Positions 49,263 to 63,782 of a stretch of DNA of 64,000 nt are shown here, one piece after another. The DNA comes from Chrysomallon squamiferum (Eukaryota; Mollusca; Gastropoda; Neomphalida; Peltospiridae). Position numbers and translations under genes: made by a program. The stretch spans positions 17,624,386 through 17,688,385 of the forward strand of contig CM022676.1 of the NCBI GenBank assembly GCA_012295275.1. Reading direction: 5' to 3'. A model generated the notes under the pieces. It saw nothing but the letters and a program-made list of their open reading frames with translations. It was not told the origin of the DNA and searched no databases. Every line of letters starts with the position of its first letter. Position 1 is the stretch's first letter.

Positions 49263-50299
49263 CTGTTTGTAATATAAATTTTTATTTTAATACTGTTTAA
49301 ATATTTCAGTCAGAACATGCCATTAATTACATCTTTTGGTAACTTACAATATTTTGTGACTGCTGTTTAATGTTTCTTCATAATACTAAGATCATACAAA
49401 TTAAATTTATCAAGATTTCTAATCTTTATCACTGTCTGGTGATCTGTTAGTTGGTAAGAGGGATCAAATCTAGTTAACACGATTTTTGTTTACAAACTTT
49501 CAGGTTATAAATCATATTTCATGTTCTATGTTTTCAGGATAAATTTAAACAACATTTGTTTTTAAAAAGTTTGTATTAATTACAATAATCTAGGCTTTAT
49601 TGATACTTGTTGTCATGAAGCATTGTTTTGAAGGTAAACAAAAATATAGCAAAGAAGTATATGTAAGAATATAATGTGAAAATCAGTTGTTTGGTTATAT
49701 ACTATCTGCAGCTGTGTGTCAAGAGTTGAAATTTATCATAAAAAAAAAAAAACAAGACACAACTAAAAACAAAAACTATAAAAGAAAATAACAAGTCTGA
49801 TTTAACAGAAAACCTTACTTTAACATCGCCTAATCTAGACAAACATGTCTTGTACAAATAACAGACTAACAAAAACTATTATAAAATATTCAGTTAATAT
49901 CTGAATATTTTGGTAACGAAAAAAAAAAAAATTCTATTAATAATTTTGAGGTCAAAATCTAATGTAAGTTTCGTCAGCAAGCTAATATACAGTTGTATTG
50001 GTTTAATTATGAAAATAAAATAAAAATAAAATAAATAATTTCTTTATGAATAATTCTTTAAAGATGAAATTATAATAGTAATTCTAATAATTATTTTTTA
50101 TCTCAGACTGTTTTATTATTAAACAATGTTATTTGATTAATGAATCATGTTAAACATCATAAGTTTAAATCTTTATAATAGTTTTAAATTAATGATTCTG
50201 TGTTTTATAATATCAGTGTCCATACATTGTACTTGACATTGTATGAAGAAAATACATTTAATTAAATTATTTGTTATTTAGAAATGTGGAAATATATAC

Positions 50300-50499
50300 N
50301 NNNNNNNNNNNNNNNNNNNNNNNNNNNNNNNNNNNNNNNNNNNNNNNNNNNNNNNNNNNNNNNNNNNNNNNNNNNNNNNNNNNNNNNNNNNNNNNNNNNN
50401 NNNNNNNNNNNNNNNNNNNNNNNNNNNNNNNNNNNNNNNNNNNNNNNNNNNNNNNNNNNNNNNNNNNNNNNNNNNNNNNNNNNNNNNNNNNNNNNNNNN
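50300..50499. other. Assembly gap (200 N)
   Basis: Exactly 200 N, a round number typical of a scaffold join of unknown size. It lies only 136 bp before the start of duplication copy B. Sequences on the two sides may not be contiguous in the genome. Confidence 0.99.
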
Positions 50500-50899
50500 T
50501 TCGTTCAGTTACGTATTACTAGTAATAAATAGCCCTGGGATTCATTAAAGTCATCTCCTGTATTTTAACAGCCATCTCCACTCTATTTGTAACAACAAAA
50601 CCATCATATTAGTTGTTGTCCTCAAGGAGACATTTTAGGAAATGTATTTTAGAAAACTAAAAACCACAACTAAGAACTACATTGTTTATAGATCTTGAAC
50701 TCATTGTCAGATAAACGCGACAGAATCTCAAAACACTCATAATGTTGAGTTATAAAAGCAAGCTAACGTTTTAACATATCTTGTTTTAAATAATACTAAA
50801 ACACCAGTCTACGATAATATCATTTCCTCTTTCCAGAACTCAACAAAACATAGAATGATAGTGCAAAATTTCAAAATAATCTATGACAATTCACTACAA

Positions 50900-50930
<31 letters not shown>

Positions 50931-51079
50931 ATATAAATTTTATATTTTTTCTCTCTAACTATAACTGTGCGAAACATATTTAAATAATTTCATCTTTAAG
51001 AAATTGAATGCAATTCCTACGTCTGTCCAGTCACAAAAATGTAAGTGATAAGATCCCACGAGCAAATACAGTTCTATGA

Positions 51080-51098
51080 TTTTTATTTATTTATTTAC

Positions 51099-51153
<55 letters not shown>

Positions 51154-51160
51154 TTTTTTA
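51080..51160. repeat. (TTTA)n microsatellite specific to copy B
   Basis: Tetranucleotide tract followed by a T-rich run up to about 51208. The same site in copy A (6850-6885) is only a short TTTCTTTTC-type stretch, so the expansion occurred in copy B. Confidence 0.9.
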
Positions 51161-51341
51161 TTTTTTTTTTTTTTTTTTTTATTATTATTTATATTTTTTT
51201 TTTTTTTACGTTCCCGTTGATTCTTTGGAAATAAAGATTGAAATAAAGCCAGAGAAAGTCGACGTGAAAATTCATCAGATATATCAACATAATAATATTA
51301 CAATCACGTACTTTTCCTCTCATGTTTAGTTTAACCTGAAA

Positions 51342-51404
<63 letters not shown>

Positions 51405-52297
51405 ATTACTCCTACGACTACTCCGGCAACAATAGGTTGTAGAACTACAAAAGGTATAATAACCACTACTATGATATTAGATCTACAATTTCCACACCAA
51501 CAACAGCTGCCTCTACTACCACGACACTTATGATGTTGCTAAGACCATTACTAATACCGCTGTTACTGCTACTACAACTTCTACTACTACTGCTACTGTC
51601 AATATAATCAAAACTGCTATGTGTTCTAATACTACTTCTACTACCACTAATACTACTATTATCTCTAACACTAGTACACTCATATTACTTCTATTATTAC
51701 TGCAACTAGTAATAAATAAACGATGTGTTATTAACGTGCTAAAGAATGATGAACAAGAAGCATTAAAAGAAAAACGTTCATCACGTGATTCATTTTATCT
51801 CAAGTAACAATCACAATAGTATTAAAATAACAAACATTTTAAAATGCAAAACACATGAAACAAAGTATTGTATGTAGATATATTACTGTACAGCCAGTGT
51901 AACACTGATATGTCTCTAATTTCCTGCTGTTTCTAATAAAACAATGACACAAAGAGGAAGACAACTAGGAACACACTAGGACCGGATCTAACAACTTGCA
52001 TGGCAGGGACTTAGGGAGAGTGGGTGAAAAATATGAATTTCAAAAAAAAAATGTGCTATTGTTTTGATATTTCTGTTTTTCTCTTGTTGTCGGTGCTATT
52101 GCTGTTGTTGTTGTTGTTATTGTTATTATTAATATTATCGGTGTAGATTTTATTTTTACATATTCTTCTAACTTTGATTGTTGTTATTATTGCTGTCATT
52201 GTCATCATCATTATTGTTACTACTGCAACTACTACTACTATTGTAGTTGTTGTTGTTGTTCTTCTTCTTCTCCTTATTGTTATTATTGTTATTATTA

Positions 52298-52334
<37 letters not shown>

Positions 52335-52730
52335 GGCTTTAGATTATTTCCGTCCACACTGTCCTGTCAGTGTTCTGATATGACATGTTTAGATTTATCA
52401 ACACTCTAAATGTGATACTCCCCTATAATTGAGTCTAGATCCTCTGCTGGTGTACTGTGATTGTTGTGTTCACCATATTTAGAACCAAAACTGAACCCTT
52501 CAACTTCCTCCATTTTTTATAAATCTGCCGAAAACAATTCATCAGTCTGATCATTTACAGTGTTTTAAATGCCATTATGTAACTATTATTATTATTATTA
52601 CTATTATTATTATTGTTACTATTGCTGTTCTTGTTGTTGTTGATGTTGCTGTTGCTGCTGTTGTTGCTGTTGTTACTGTCGTCGTCATCATCATCATTGT
52701 TATTATTTTTTCGAAGTTGTTTTTATGTTC

Positions 52731-52851
<121 letters not shown>

Positions 52852-53499
52852 GAGTGTATACGCCGTTAGGGTACTCATCCATCAACTGGTGACGCGTTTT
52901 CAATGTTGTTCAGTAAATATAACAGAGAGAGCGTAATTAACGTCAAGACTCGATCTGTTTAAAATAGTTTTAAAATAAATGAGAACAGCAACAAAAAGAT
53001 GAACATGAAAGTCAAAGGGAGAACAGAAATTTGGATTATATGTAGAGAGAGATAGTTGCATTGGTGCACGAGGAAATTTAAAACAAAATGGATTATTAAT
53101 AATATTTTATTTTATTTTGTTTTGTTTTGTTTATTTATTTATTTGTTATTTACTTATTTATTAACTTATTTACAGAGAGATAACAAACACGATTAGATCA
53201 TTCATTTAGTCTATGTTTTTGTTTATTTTTTTAATCATTTTTATTTCACTCCTTTAGTATATCATTGTTATCATCGTTGTTGCTGTTGTTGCCGAAAATA
53301 TAAAAGTAACAACAATTTATTCTGATGACTTTGAAGTGGTTGGGATAGATAAAAATAATTTGTAGTCTGCTCTCTGAACAAGACACAAATATTTTCAAGT
53401 GTTGTATTTGTTTATATACCTTTTGTTTGTTGGTTTAAATATGTTATTTATTTATTTGTTTGTTTGTTTGTTTGATTGATTATTATTTATTATTGTTGG

Positions 53500-53544
<45 letters not shown>

Positions 53545-54623
53545 TTGATGTTTTGTAATATTTGTTTTGTATGAGCCAACACGTGACATACAGAAACACA
53601 AACAAGAGTAGACTCTGAAACAGATAGAGAGATATATAAATAGATACCCCGACCGACATACAAACAAATATATAGATTAAATGACTGACTTACTGATAGT
53701 TTAAGTGATATACAGATACATACAAAGGTATATAAAGAATAAACACAGACACAGATAGAGAGACGGAAAAAACAGAGATATAGGCAGATACACAGAGAGA
53801 GAGAATGACACATAGTGACAGTTATCTGAAGAATGCATTAACTGTTATGTGTATTTATATGACACAGACAGAACATCACGTTTTCAAAGAGAAACACAGC
53901 AACAGTATAATTAAATAATTTTTAATGACAAACAATCTGTTTATAAAATAACTGAATATTTTAAATATGAAACTGACAGAGAGATTGTTTCAAAACATGC
54001 AGATACGTGCAGAGTATTTACATTATAAGTGTGAATCATCACATTTGCACATTTTAATAACAAACCTATTTCACTATTAAAATACAAAAAATCACTAATC
54101 AATGTGTTACACTATGATTAAATAAAAACAGTAATAATATCCTGTACACTGAAAGAAAATCTTTACAAATATACATCAACTTTAAAAATAGTTACAGATA
54201 CAAACATATAAAATTACATATCAGATATATACATTCATAAAGATAAATTATATAATATACTATTTAGAAAAATATTTTTAAAGAAACATTGCTATTCAAT
54301 ATAATATAATTTATTCAATACACACATAGACAAAAAAAGAAGAAAAAGAAATGTTTACACAATTTTTACTCGCATACATCACACTCACAAACACACACGT
54401 ACACACAGACAGACATACGTTGATATACATTCACACATATACACACACCGTCACACACAATTACACACACACACACACAAACAAAACACAGAGAGACACT
54501 CTCGTCAGATATTTCAGTTCGAGTGTCTGCGGAAACTCTCACTTGTAAAACAAAGCAACAACTTGAACATTCAACGTTTCAGTTTACAATGAATGCAGTT
54601 ACGTTGTTAATCCTTCCTACTTG

Positions 54624-54685
<62 letters not shown>

Positions 54686-54864
54686 GCATACATTTGTTGA
54701 ACTTTCTGTTTCCTCATCAGGAGATTCATTGTCAACCTGGAAGTAAGAAAATATAAATAAAAACGACATCGTTCATTTGCATAACTGTCACGCCTTGCTT
54801 AACATCCTGGATACGTTCTTAGAAACGTGACGTAAACAGTTCAACGTTGTCAGAACAAAACGTA

Positions 54865-54910
54865 ATGAACTATATTTTTGTGCTCACATTACTGTGCAGA
54901 TATTTCTTAA
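54865..54910 (+). CDS. Possible orphan signal-peptide exon (copy B)
   Basis: Same MNYIFVLTLLCRYFL reading and phase-1 GTGAGT donor as 10531-10576, with one silent difference within it. Conservation is uninformative because the whole block is recently duplicated. No partner exons were found. Confidence 0.28.
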
Positions 54911-55668
54911 GTGAGTGAACTATTTAAAAGTATTGTACAATACAATAATCACATTGTATAAAGTAATTACACAGTTAGTTGTTTTATCCAGCTCAGTACT
55001 GTTATACTGTCGTTGTAAAACTGATCTTGTTTTAGACACGAATTAGTGCGATCTTCAGTCTGCTACATTTATTTATTTTATTTATTTGTTTGTTTATTTA
55101 TTTATTTGTTTGTTTATCATTTATTTATTTACTTATTGATTTATTTATGCAAACTAAGCAACACATGACTTTGTACACATGTATATACGTGTTCATGCAT
55201 TGTATTGTGTGTGTATGTGTGTGTGTGTTACATACACTTGTTGAAAATGTATTTTTCTATTAGCTGTATTTAATAATAATAACATTGACATAAATAAATA
55301 AATAAATAAAAAGGAAACATATTAATAAAAGAATCATGATCAAAACTATCAGATTTAATAATTAAAGAAGAAAGAAGAAGAAAAAATAAAAAAACTAAAG
55401 AAGAAAAAAAAAATAGAACCTAAAACAAAACAAAACAAAACATGAGATGATGTATAAAGTAAAATAAAAATATATATATATATAAATATAAAAATAGTGA
55501 AAAATAGTGAAATAAAAAGTCTGAAGAAGAAATTGGAAGAAAGAAAAACACAAAGAAAATAAGTAAAATGTAACGTATCAACTTACTACTTTTTAACTTT
55601 TTTGACTTCAGTGTACAAGTTGTTGACATCATCTGTTTGTTCTTCTGTCTGCGTTTTAGTCTTTTCGT

Positions 55669-58486
55669 TCACTTTTCTAACCTGTGTGTACAAACAGGAC
55701 ACGTCTTCCATTTCGGCTTTCCCACATTCTCTGGTTCTCGTTTAACTTTGTTTACCTGTGAGTACAAATCTGAAACCTCATCCTCCACTACGTGACTTTG
55801 TGTTTGACTGGAAGTTGACGCCGATTTGTTTCCCTTTCTCGGAAGTGCATACAGAGCATCCATTGCTTCGGCTTGAGTTGTGTTTGTAGTGGTTGCCATG
55901 GAATTCTTGTCTACGGGGACATCGTACTGAGGTTCACTCACAACGTTGTTCTCACCAGTACGTACAGCTGTGACATCTTCCAAAAGAGAGAAAAACAACT
56001 TAAACCTTGTAACAACCAACGACAACAACAACATAAAAACAAAAGAGGGGAAAATATTTGTGAAATAAAAAAATGTCCAGCATCAAACAAAAAAACTGTG
56101 ACATCTTCCAAAAGAAAAATATGTGAAACAACAAGAGCTAAAAAAAGAGGGTAAATATCCGATTATCATCAAAAAATATCATCATCATCATCATCATCAT
56201 CTTCATCTTCATGTTCATCATTACAGTGATTATCTTTATTATTAATAATAATAGTTGTACAATGGTAGTGGTAGTAATAGCAGTAGCATGGTGAATGCAG
56301 TAGTGGGGGTGGTAGTGATAGCACTAATAGTAATAGTTGTGGTAATAGTAATAGCAATAGTGATAGCAATAGTACTACTAGTAATACAAGTGTAGATGTT
56401 GTTGTTGTAATCGTATTACCTGCATAATTTGAAGAACTGGGTGAAACAAAGTAGAGTTCATTATCTGACATAACTGAAAAGAAAAAAGTACTACCAATAA
56501 ACAAACATCCATTTATGTATACATATGTGTTATCATGTATCATCTATCAAGCTAATACATATAATTCGGTATGCGAACTTTCTATAAGAGACTTATTTAC
56601 AGAAAAATGCAACTACTATTTGTTTAAACATGAAATACGTTTTTTAAATAGAATACATTCATTAATTTCACATTGTGAAGTTTTCACTTACTTTCATTTT
56701 CCTCCACGTGGCTGTGGACAGCAGCAGCTTCACTGCCTGTTTAATAAAATAAAATAAAACAGAAATTTCGCTAGATGTACGAAGATCGATTCAGTCATCC
56801 ATCTTATCCTTTATTTATTTATCCCTTTACATTCCTTCAATCTTTCATTTTTTTTCAACTCATCAAATCAATTTATTTCATTTGTTAATCTCAGTCAGTT
56901 AGCCCAATTTTAATTAGTTTCTTCTTCATTCGTTCTTCCATTCAGTCATATATTCATTCAATCTATTACACTTTTCTTCATTTGTTCTTTCTCACCTGAA
57001 ATACACGATCTAAAGACAGGGAAGGTTTTAGTTTGTCAGAATTTAACTAAATAGTGTCTACACTTACTTTTACTCTTGGTTCGTTTGACGATACACACAG
57101 TTAAAATTACAACGACAAGAACGAGAATCACTCCTGACACAGAACACGAAACAATGACAATCAGAAACCAACTCTTTATATCTGTGAATTTAAAATAATG
57201 TTACAATTTTTGTTCATAGAAATGATTAACAAATAACATAAAGATAATGATAAAGACGATGTTAAATAAATGTGTGTACATGTGGATGTATGTATGTATG
57301 TGTACATGTGGATGTATGTATGTATGTGTATGTATATATGTATGTATATATATATGTATGTGTATACGTATGTGTTATTTTATTGTGAAACAAAAAATAA
57401 CGAACCACAGATAGAGATAAATACATATACACAATCATTTTGGATAAAAACAGATACTAGTTATATTTTTTATCGTATTCAGTAATTAATCAAATATTGA
57501 ATTATTTCCACAGGTAACTGAATTAATTAGAGAGGTAAGAACAGGTATGTATCTTTATAAGCCGTATTTAAGATAGATAATGGTTTACAACCCATGAAAT
57601 ATATTCAGTGATAAAACACAATAAAGTATTTCAAATAATTATCCTAAAATATTTGATATGTTTGTTTGTGAAATGTTATTATTCACGGCGAGTGTTGCAT
57701 AACACGATGTTTCAGTTTTCAGTATATTTACCAGTATTGTCTCCATGTGTCACAACATTTTCTTTACGTGTAGATGACTTGGTAATTTTGTTGGAGGAAA
57801 CAGTAATCGTATCATTGTTGTTTTCATCAGACGTCACAGAGTTCGTTTCTGGTGTAAATAATGAAAACAATTTAATTAAGAAAGAATGAAGTTTGTTGTT
57901 GTTTATGGCAGATAAAACACAACCGATGCAATTGTTGTTGTGATTGTTGTTATTTTATATTATTATTATTATTATCGTACTAAAATAAGAAGAAATATAA
58001 GGACAAAGAAAAAATACGAAAACATTAAGAAGAACTGTATCAGTAATCACAACATCTAGAGCAATAATAATAATAATAACAACAACAACAACAACAACAA
58101 CAACAATAATAATAATAATCATAATAATAATAATAATAGTACTCACGTGTTGGTGTAACGAAGTTACTCTTACTTGTTTTTGTGATACATGTCCATGGCT
58201 TATAGTCTTTGACAGAAAATGATGATATAGTCAGACTGTAAGTTCGTATATAACCTGTACTTGAGAGCAAAATTTGTACAAGCTTACATCTGTAGTTATC
58301 TGTCGACTCTCTGTGTGTTTCACATGTTTGTGTTTTATATCTACATGTACACATTTTCTCATCACCTCGTTTAAATGTGATATCTTCTTCATAAATATTT
58401 CTGATAACAGAACAAACAAATGCGAAACACTGATTGATGACAGCCGTCCACGAATGCACTGATAAACCAGGATTTGTAGCTGAAAT

Positions 58487-58560
<74 letters not shown>

Positions 58561-58797
58561 GTCAAACAACAACAACAACAACAATAATAATAATAATAAT
58601 AATGTTATTCTTACAATTACTAAATTATAATCGCTAGATGAACAAACAGTCTAATAACTATGCTAGGAATTTTTTTAAACATTGCTCACTGATATTTTAC
58701 AGTACATTAGAGTTGGTTCTGTATGTCGTTTCATACGATTTGTGAATTGTGAAAAAATGACAATAAAATTAAAAATAAATAAATAAATAAATACATA

Positions 58798-58862
<65 letters not shown>

Positions 58863-60354
58863 TAATAATAAAAACAATAATAATAAAAACAAGAATAATA
58901 GAAATACAAAAGAAACTGGGTTGTTAACAGTTGTAGCAAATGAACGAATGCAAATGGCAGAACAGTATAAAGGTATGTGACAAAAGCAGTCTCTGCGAGT
59001 TTTGTGGCGCATTTTTGCTTTCCTTGAAGTAGTTTTACCTGTTTTAAAAAAAAGAAAACAAAAATCATCATTACGCAGTATACTTATTCATAATCGTATT
59101 CGTTTCTTGACGTGATCTTTGAAAAACAGCAGAGAATCAGCAGACAGCTTTGGCGTTTCAAATTACCATCTTGTAACTAAGGTCAGTTTTAAATCATAAG
59201 CAAGTTACAACTTATGCATTTTTCTCTTAGTGAGCCAAATTTCATACGATATTTGAGGAGCAGGTATTTAATTTAGGTGTTTCGTATATCAAATATATCT
59301 TTATGTCATCTTAATCTTCTTCTTCTTCTTTATTTTTTCTTCTCTTTTTTAATTCTTTCTGGTGAAATATAATTTTATAGAAAAATTATATTTTCTAAAA
59401 TGTATACTTAATCAGTGTCATAGATATAGAGTATATTTATTCACGTATGACTTTTGTAAACATATCACCGTTTTCCGCTGAATAAAAGTTCTAGTGAAGT
59501 TTTAGACGAATAATTTAACAAAATATATATTTTTCTCCCACACTATATATATTTATAGACCAATTTAGTTGATTTTAATTATAAAAATAAAAAACAAAAC
59601 TGATTACAGTCTGCTGGACCTAATCTTCGAGACAAAGCATATAGAATCTACAGTAATAATACTATTTTATATTATTGGTTTTAAAAGTTTAAAATGTATT
59701 ATGTCAGAAGATACATGTATCTTAATCAAACAGTGAATCTCATTTTCTTTTGATTAATCAGCTGAACACTGATCCACAGGTGAATAATTCAGATAACATC
59801 TGCAGCACAATATCTACGTCAAAGAACTGACATAAAAAAAGACAACTGTTCGAGCACACCCGATAATGTTCTATTATTGTGATGAAATCGTGAGAAAAAA
59901 AAACAAGAACAAAAATTGGAAGGAAGAAATTTAAATAACCGTAAGTAGCTCGCCTACGTTGACGTTTAAAATACACTAACTGGTTAACATTTTATATATG
60001 AAAAATAAATCTTAATAACACGATGAAAACACTTCCTGCATTGATCAGCAACTAAAGTAACTGAATGACAGAAACTGTACCGTTTATCGAGTAGAAAACA
60101 CAGCTGGTTAACAAACCACTGAGAGAAACGTGTCATTATTTAAACTGTCACTGCAGGTCACGTCGAGGAAATTACGTACAGCAGAAACCTGATTTCACGC
60201 ACAAATCACCAATTTGAACTTTGCGCTATTTACCACGTCATACATTACTCGTTGTTACCATTACGTATTTGATACAATAAAAGCAACCTTCTCTTAACCC
60301 ACTTTTTATCAAGGTAAGAGTAAAATTTACAACTGCACCCATAATTATTATTAT

Positions 60355-60390
<36 letters not shown>

Positions 60391-61601
60391 ACATATTTCT
60401 TTAGATATACTATGATCACATCGTTCTGGTATGTGTAAATGTTCTTACATTATCATATTACTATATTATGTTAGATTAGTGTTTACATTTTCCGAACCGG
60501 TGTTCCTCTCTACTGGTTCCTAGAATCGAGGTTTAAAAGTATTTAGAAAAGCAAAAATACTATTTGTACCAGTGTTTTATTTTTTACATAAATTATATCA
60601 GCACAAACACACACACACACACACGCGCACGCACCTCATATATAGATCTATAGACAGATATATTTTAATCTGTGAATGAAAATTAACTAAATAATGTTTT
60701 TGTTTGTTTATTTATTTATTTATTTATTTATTTATTTTTGTTTCTTAATTCATTTACTTATTTGTTTATTTAAAGAAGAACAAAACTTACATATTACACC
60801 AACTTCTGGTTTACTCCAGACATTAAGTTGATCAGATCCACAAAACCAGAATCCACTGTCATCTTCAATTGTGTGATACTTGTAAACTAAATAGTCTTTA
60901 TACTCGCTGCTAGCGTTGTTTGTCTTTGCTGAACAACTACAAATGTAACTTTCTGTACTGTTACAGTTACACGTGTCTCCTCTCTGTACACAGTCACACA
61001 CTGTAGTGTTATCAGTTTGTGTTTTATGTACAAACTTTATATCAGAAGTCAGATTCTGTGACTCGCGTACACGACACGTCATAAACATCGTACCACCTTT
61101 TAGTACAGGTATCACGTTCAGTAATCCAAACGTTACTCCTAGAATAATAAGGAAGAAAATATTTTCATTTTTATTTAATTAGTTAATTATCTTAATAACT
61201 GAAATTATAAAATAAATAGTAAAATGTTTCACACAATAAGTTAAAACAAATGTTAACTGAAAAACCCATAGAAACAGAACACTTAAAATTAAATTAAAGA
61301 AATCTAATTTACATTAAATTAAAATAAGTAAGTAAATAAATAAATAAATTCATAAATTCATAAATAATAATAATAATAATAATAATAAAAATAAGGAAAT
61401 AATAAAATAAAGAGGTAAATAAAGAAGCACATTCAAGCGAACAAACAAATAGAAAAATGAAGGAATGAATGAAACAGTCAATGAAACGAAGTAAAATAAA
61501 GTCTAGAAAACACAGCAAAACTGTTTCATTATCTTACCTTCCGAAAAATTCCGAATACAGAGTAGAGCAAAAAGAAACATTATCAAGTAGAAATTGTTCA
61601 T
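55669..61601 (-). CDS. Two-Ig-domain transmembrane receptor, copy B, tail truncated by frameshift
   Basis: Exons: 61601-61538, 61138-60791, 58479-58147, 57848-57732, 57181-57068, 56736-56692, 56473-56420, 55976-55669. All splice sites and the all-phase-1 pattern match copy A. A one-base deletion near 55725 (CCCACATTCTC versus CCCACTATTCTC in copy A) changes the frame after PEN. The protein ends 17 residues later (KWKTCPVCTHRLEK, then stop), giving 460 instead of 488 residues. It keeps the YADV, YDVP, YALP and YSQV sites but loses the YTQV and YTEV sites. The lost codons remain intact in the other frame, so the change is recent or is a sequencing error. Both Ig domains and their cysteines are conserved. 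The transmembrane exon is unusually divergent from copy A. Confidence 0.8.
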
Positions 61602-62400
61602 GTTGCGAATTTCAACTTTCCTATTAAGTTATCTGTATAACACAACTTACACCAAAAATAAATAGAGTCGATATTAACTTGGAAAAGAAAAAGAAAATTT
61701 CAATTATTATCTTAAAATACACAAGTTTTCTCTTGTTTTCAGCTTCCAACTCAACATGAACAACTGTAGTGTATCGCCTTAATAATTTCTGTTTACTTCC
61801 CACGTGTAAGTCTAACAGAATGAAATCTTGTTCAGTTTTAATTATGTGAAATTACAGAAAATGTTAAAACCAAAGTTGAAGTGATGTTTAAAAAGTGACA
61901 GATTTGCCTTACATGGAAACAACTCTGTTCACTAATAATTAGTACTTGTAATGCGTTATAATACTTCCTGGAATCATGTATTATTTACTCACATTTCACG
62001 CAGTCACGAGCCGTACTGACACTGAATACATCTGTGACGTCATGCTATTGTTTTTCAAGAGAGGTCTGACGTTTTATACTTCTCTATTTTCTCATAACTT
62101 GGAAAACTGATACCCACGAAAATCTCGGTAATTGAAACCATTTATTTATGTATTTATTCATTTACTTATTTACTGGTATTGGTAGTATAAACAGACAACA
62201 GAGAGAAGACTTCCGCTCAAGTCCCACCATTTGCCGACAGCGGGCTTCATGTTTTCTAGCTCGTTATTATTGTCGTCATCATCATCATCATCACCATCAT
62301 TAGCATCAAAATCAATAATAATTTCAAAATTTTAAATAAAATAAATAAGGGGAAAGAAATACTAGGATCTCCAAAAAACAATCCACAAATAATCATAATC

Positions 62401-62456
<56 letters not shown>

Positions 62457-62573
62457 AATAAACAAACAAATAAATAAATAAAAACCTGATTCGCTAATAG
62501 AGCAGTTCCAGTTATGCAAAATATGTCCCATATATATATATTTATATTGAAAATAATCCTGAAATACAAGCAG

Positions 62574-62715
<142 letters not shown>

Positions 62716-63454
62716 GTTAAAGTTGATGTTGTACTAAATTAAATTTGTTTGTCACCAAATCTTAACCAAACAGATTAGTACGTCTTCTTTCGCTCACTCG
62801 TGTTTTAATAACAAGTAAATTATAAATAAATTGAACACAGATAACAAATATTTCAAACTGTAGTTGTAGATATTTTTGAATTTACAATACATAATACAGT
62901 TAATTCAGATTCAACAAAATGTTATTACATTAAACAAATCACTACTAATTTCAGACGTTGAACAAATGTATCACACTGAAAGTGGAATTGACAAAATAAT
63001 CTAGTGTTTACATACAACCACAGCAATAGTGTTTGAATTAACTTAGTCACTGAATTAGTAGTATTAATATTAGAAGTGGAGGAAATAACACCATTTGAAT
63101 TGGTAAGAGTAGTACATAGAGAAGTCGTAGTAGTAATAGTAGTAGTTATAGTAGTCGTAGTAGTAGGAGGAGGAGGAGGTGTAGTAGTAGTTGAAATAAT
63201 GGTAGTAGTAGTTATAGCGATAGTAATAATACTGATAGTAGTAATAGTGGTAATTGTAGTAGTAGAGAGCAGCAGTTGTAATACTGACAACTGTTATAGC
63301 AAAAATAAGAGTTTTAATGGTAGTGGTTGCCGTAGCAGCAAAAGTATAATCAGCAGCTATAGTAAGAGTAGCGCTAGTAATAGTAGTTCTATGTTTTATT
63401 TATATTTGTGTTATCATTATTATTTAACTGACTTTATTTCACTGAGTTTTATTT

Positions 63455-63552
63455 TGCTGTTTCGCGAGCCGGATGTCAATGTTAACTGTGAACAGTTTGG
63501 CGGGCCAGACAATACAGCTCCGCGTGCCAGAGTTTGCCCGCCCCTCGTCTAA
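63455..63552. mobile_element. hAT-like transposon end
   Basis: GC-rich island (GGCGGGCCAGACAATACAG) ending GAGTTTGCCCGCCCCTCGTC and TA. Reversed, the end reads like GAGGGGCGGGCAAACTCTGG, similar to the GGGGTGGGCAAACT terminal repeats common in hAT-family elements. Only one end was found and there is no transposase, so the class is tentative. Confidence 0.4.
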
Positions 63553-63692
63553 TGTGTAATAATGTGTGTGTGTGTGTGTGTGTGTTGTCTGTGTGTATGT
63601 GTTTTTGTCACTCTCGTAGTGTGTTTATTTGTATGTGTGTGTGTGATTTTTAATTGTCGTTAATTCATATTTACTCTGAAATAATGTCATTC

Positions 63693-63736
<44 letters not shown>

Positions 63737-63744
63737 GATATAAG

Positions 63745-63782
<38 letters not shown>

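Noticed and set aside
50271-50532. Readings across the N gap
   Set aside because: They consist of unknown residues and have no support.
63076-63552. 158-codon Val/Ile-rich plus-strand reading
   Set aside because: Generated by (GTA)n-rich sequence and running into a transposon end.
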